A DNA stretch of 64,000 bases, taken from Streptomyces agglomeratus. Its GTDB lineage: Bacteria; Actinomycetota; Actinomycetes; Streptomycetales; Streptomycetaceae. Below, piece after piece: positions 61,784-64,000 of the stretch. Location: the NCBI RefSeq assembly GCF_001746415.1, contig NZ_MEHJ01000001.1, positions 5,710,501-5,774,500 on the forward strand. The letters are read 5' to 3'. Within the stretch, counting starts at the first letter, position 1, and each line of letters starts with the position of its first letter. Both the position numbers and the translations under genes were made by a program. The notes under the pieces are model-generated. The model searched no databases. It saw only the letters and a program-made list of their open reading frames with translations, and was not told the origin of the DNA.

Positions 61784-62329
61784 ATGGCTCGCACGTCTCG
61801 CACGTCCTCAGCTGCCGCACACCGCCGCCGCGCCACCGGCCCCGCCCCCTCGGCGACCGGGCCCGCCGCCGACGTCCACCCGGTCCTGCGCAGGGCCGGT
61901 GCGCCGCCCGCCGCCCTGGACCTGCTCGCCCAGGCGCACACCGGCCTGGACGAGGCCGCGACCCTCGACGTCCCGAACGAGCGGTACGCCACGGCCCACC
62001 TCGCCGCCCTCCGTACCGCCGCCGCCGTGCTCGCGGCCCGCGGCCGCCCGGAGACCACCGCGCCCCGGCGCCGGCGGATCCGCAGCGCCTGGGAGGTCCT
62101 CCCGGAGATCGCGCCGGAACTGACCGAGTGGAGCGCCCTGTTCGCCTCCGGCGCCCGCCGCCGCGCGCTCGCCGAGGCCGGAATACAGGGGGCGGCGAGC
62201 ACCCGGGACGCCGACGACCTGCTGCGTGACGCGGCGATGTTCCTGCGCCTCGTCGAGCGGCTGCTCGTGCTGGATCCGGTGCTGCCCCGGCCGCGCCCCG
62301 GGAGTGCGGAGCGCACGGACGCGGGATGA
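61784..62329 (+). CDS. HEPN-like domain protein (SAV_6107 type)
   Basis: The 181-residue protein resembles the Streptomyces HEPN_SAV_6107 group. After a disordered basic N-terminus (~1-35), it has the helical run LDLLAQAHTGLDEAATLD, YATAHLAALRTAAAVLAARG and the end RDAAMFLRLVERLL. HEPN domains are often RNases or nucleotide-binding helpers, but the RxxxxH active motif is not clear here, so activity is doubtful. ATG 61784 has AAGGAGG before it. It is divergent from the ABC/YhgE operon. Confidence 0.75.
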   Translation: MARTSRTSSAAAHRRRATGPAPSATGPAADVHPVLRRAGAPPAALDLLAQAHTGLDEAATLDVPNERYATAHLAALRTAAAVLAARGRPETTAPRRRRIRSAWEVLPEIAPELTEWSALFASGARRRALAEAGIQGAASTRDADDLLRDAAMFLRLVERLLVLDPVLPRPRPGSAERTDAG

Positions 62330-62432
62330 CGGGACGGGTTCCCGGAGGCAATAGGGTGGGCAGGGCCTTTATCACTCGCACCGTTCACCGCCCCGCCGTT
62401 CGCGGCGGCACCGCGCCGAGGAGTCAACTGCC

Positions 62433-63203
62433 GTGTCGGACCCGATGCGCCCCCGCGCCTCCCTCCGTACCGCCGTGGTCTGGGAGGTCCTCAAGGACGC
62501 TCTCGACCGTAAGGTCAAGGCGGCCGGGAGCGAGGCCCTGGACGTCCTCGACACCGGCGGCGGCACGGGCAACTTCGCGGTGCCCGTCGCCCGCCTCGGC
62601 CACCGTGTCACGGTCGTCGACCCCAGCCCGAACGCGCTGTTCGCGCTGGAGCGCCGGGCCGCCGAGGCCGGCGTCGCCGAGCGTGTGCGCGGCGTGCAGG
62701 GCGACATCCACGGGCTCTTCGACGTCGTCGAGCGAGGCGGTTACGACGCGGTCCTGTGCCACGGCGTCCTCGAATACGTCGACGACCCGGCCGAGGGCGT
62801 CCGCAACGCCGTCGACGCCCTGCGCCCCGCCGGCACCCTCAGCCTGCTCGCCGCGGGCCTCGGCGGCGCCGTCCTGGCCCGCGCCCTGGCCGGGCACTTC
62901 ACCGAGGCCCGGCAGGCCCTCAGCGACCCGGCGGGCCGCTGGGGCGAGGGCGACCCGGTGCCGCGGCGCTTCACCGCCGACCAGCTCGCCGAACTGGTCG
63001 CCAAGGCCGGCGTCGAGGTCGGCGCCGTGCACGGCGTACGGGTCTTCGCCGACCTCGTGCCCGGCGCCCTCGTGGACACCGAGCCGGGCGCTCTGGAAGC
63101 ACTGCTCAAGCTGGAAACGGCGGCGGCCGAACTCCCCGCCTTCCACTCCGTGGCCACCCAGCTGCACGTCCTCGGCGAGAAGCGGGAGTCCGGCGAGCGC
63201 TGA
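62433..63203 (+). CDS. SAM-dependent methyltransferase
   Basis: The 256-residue protein is a class I methyltransferase: motif I reads LDTGGGTGNFAVPVARLG (~35-52), motif II VTVVDPSPNALFAL, and ALVCHGVLEYV-like CHGVLEYVDD marks the catalytic face. The C-terminal half holds the substrate domain. The substrate is unknown. It starts at GTG 62433. It lies 103 bp after the HEPN-like gene on the same strand. Confidence 0.9.
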   Translation: MSDPMRPRASLRTAVVWEVLKDALDRKVKAAGSEALDVLDTGGGTGNFAVPVARLGHRVTVVDPSPNALFALERRAAEAGVAERVRGVQGDIHGLFDVVERGGYDAVLCHGVLEYVDDPAEGVRNAVDALRPAGTLSLLAAGLGGAVLARALAGHFTEARQALSDPAGRWGEGDPVPRRFTADQLAELVAKAGVEVGAVHGVRVFADLVPGALVDTEPGALEALLKLETAAAELPAFHSVATQLHVLGEKRESGER

Positions 63204-63488
63204 GGCCACCGTCCAGCGGGGCGCGAGAAGCGGCTGATCAGCAGCGCAGTGGCACATGGAGTCCGCCACAGGCCCCCCGATCGGCCGCCTTGCCCCGTAT
63301 GATCGGAGCACACCGTGCGCATGGCGGATCGGCCAATGGGGAATGCACTCCTCAGGCAACCGAGACGGCATGGCGGCCCGGATTGTGAATTGGCGTAGAG
63401 GGCGGGTTTCACGGGGGCGATTCCCTGCCTATTCTGAAAGGGCCGCAAACGGTCGCCCCCCCCGCGACCGACGAGTAGGAGGACTCCC

Positions 63489-63893
63489 GTGCCGCTCTCG
63501 GAGCACGAGCAGCGAATGCTCGAGCAGATGGAGCGAGCGCTGTACGCCGAAGATCCCAAGTTCGCGACAGCGCTTGAGGGAAGCGGGCTGCGTACGTACA
63601 CCCGGCGACGGGTCTACCAGGCAGTCGCAGGCTTTCTGGTGGGTATCGCGCTCCTCATGGCCGGAATGGTCGCACAGCAGATCTGGGTCAGCGTGGTGGG
63701 CTTCCTTGTGATGCTCGGCTGCGCGGTACTCGCGGTCACCGGCTGGCGCAAGGCCCCGAAGCCGGGGGAGCAACCGGCTCCCGGTACCGGTACCGGTGCG
63801 GCTGCTCGCAGCCGGCCCCGGCAGCGGCGGTCGGTCATGGACCGCATCGAGCAGCGGTGGCAGCGCCGCCGCGAAGAAGGCCAGGGCCACTGA
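63489..63893 (+). CDS. DUF3040 membrane protein
   Basis: The 134-residue protein has the DUF3040 head (MPLSEHEQRMLEQMERALY, DPKFATAL), two adjacent membrane helices (~43-62 and ~65-85) and a basic C-terminus. DUF3040 genes are often found just before mraZ and the dcw cluster in Streptomyces, and the next genes in this chromosome probably begin that cluster. It starts at GTG 63489. Function unknown. Bases 63204-63488 hold no gene I can support. Confidence 0.88.
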   Translation: MPLSEHEQRMLEQMERALYAEDPKFATALEGSGLRTYTRRRVYQAVAGFLVGIALLMAGMVAQQIWVSVVGFLVMLGCAVLAVTGWRKAPKPGEQPAPGTGTGAAARSRPRQRRSVMDRIEQRWQRRREEGQGH

Positions 63894-63948
63894 CACCGGC
63901 CGCGTTCGCCGACCACACCGGTCGATCGCATCCAACACTTGCTGACGA

Positions 63949-63984
63949 GTGAGGGGTGACCGCTTCCACGCGGTCACCCCTCAC
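63949..63984 (+). terminator. Terminator after the DUF3040 gene
   Basis: GTGAGGGGTGACCGC (63949-63963) and GCGGTCACCCCTCAC (63970-63984) form a perfect 15-bp stem with a 6-base loop, followed by TTCGTTGG. Confidence 0.85.
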
Positions 63985-64000
63985 TTCGTTGGTCCACCCC

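Overview
This window is chromosomal DNA from a high-GC actinomycete, almost certainly a Streptomyces. The evidence is the very high GC content, frequent GTG starts, ATGA/GTGA stop-start overlaps, an actinobacterial cytochrome bc1-aa3 branch with a diheme QcrC, a PASTA-domain Ser/Thr kinase, and Streptomyces-type small proteins. From memory, the gene order follows the Streptomyces coelicolor core chromosome between the cytochrome oxidase genes and the dcw (division and cell wall) cluster. Most of it is conserved housekeeping sequence, with one clear mobile element.

Layout. 1-1919: the end of a PfkB-family sugar kinase, and a cysteine desulfurase fused to a TusA-like domain. 2226-11497: the respiratory supercomplex genes ctaC-ctaD-ctaF, an L,D-transpeptidase, a degenerate receiver-like protein, and ctaE-qcrC-qcrA-qcrB. 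11628-15504: trpD, a SAM-IV riboswitch with a SufS-like aminotransferase, and a rhomboid protease paired with a stand-alone RAM-domain protein. 15651-19948: a zinc ribbon protein, a NYN-domain protein, and two NlpC/P60 cell-wall hydrolases, the first behind a probable c-di-AMP riboswitch. 19993-25675: a lipoprotein metalloprotease candidate, two mannosyltransferase-like enzymes and a long-chain acyl-CoA ligase. 25954-38603: a phosphoesterase, a START-like protein, a GET3/ArsA-like protein, glucokinase, an esterase, an acyltransferase, a MacRS-like two-component system, phosphofructokinase, and a TrpE-TrpG fusion controlled by a Trp-rich leader peptide. 38744-44953: a TetR regulator with clustered operators, DAHP synthase, an iron-box-controlled Bfd next to bacterioferritin, a sulfite-oxidase-like enzyme, a His-rich membrane protein and endonuclease IV. 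45080-47041: a PknB-like PASTA kinase. 47181-48720: an IS110-family element inserted between the kinase and thiG. 48779-55071: a TPP-riboswitch-controlled thiO-thiS-thiG operon, thiE, an Rv2175c-like protein and metF. 55124-63893: a Tyr/Gln-rich membrane protein, a CrtI-like oxidoreductase, a TetR/YhgE/ABC-like operon, a HEPN-like protein, a methyltransferase and a DUF3040 protein.

Functional themes are respiration, tryptophan and aromatic supply (trpD, trpEG with attenuator, DAHP synthase), sulfur and thiamine metabolism (two desulfurases, thiOSG, thiE, metF), glycolysis (glucokinase, phosphofructokinase) and cell-wall remodelling. RNA-level control is unusually visible: a SAM-IV riboswitch, a c-di-AMP riboswitch, a TPP riboswitch, a Trp attenuator and a possible IS110 bridge RNA. 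The items most worth checking are the IS110 non-coding end, the ABC-like protein with a degenerate P-loop and Asp/Thr-rich tail, the pyrophosphate-type signature in phosphofructokinase, and several perfect palindromes at promoters or start codons. I saw no rRNA, tRNA or CRISPR array.
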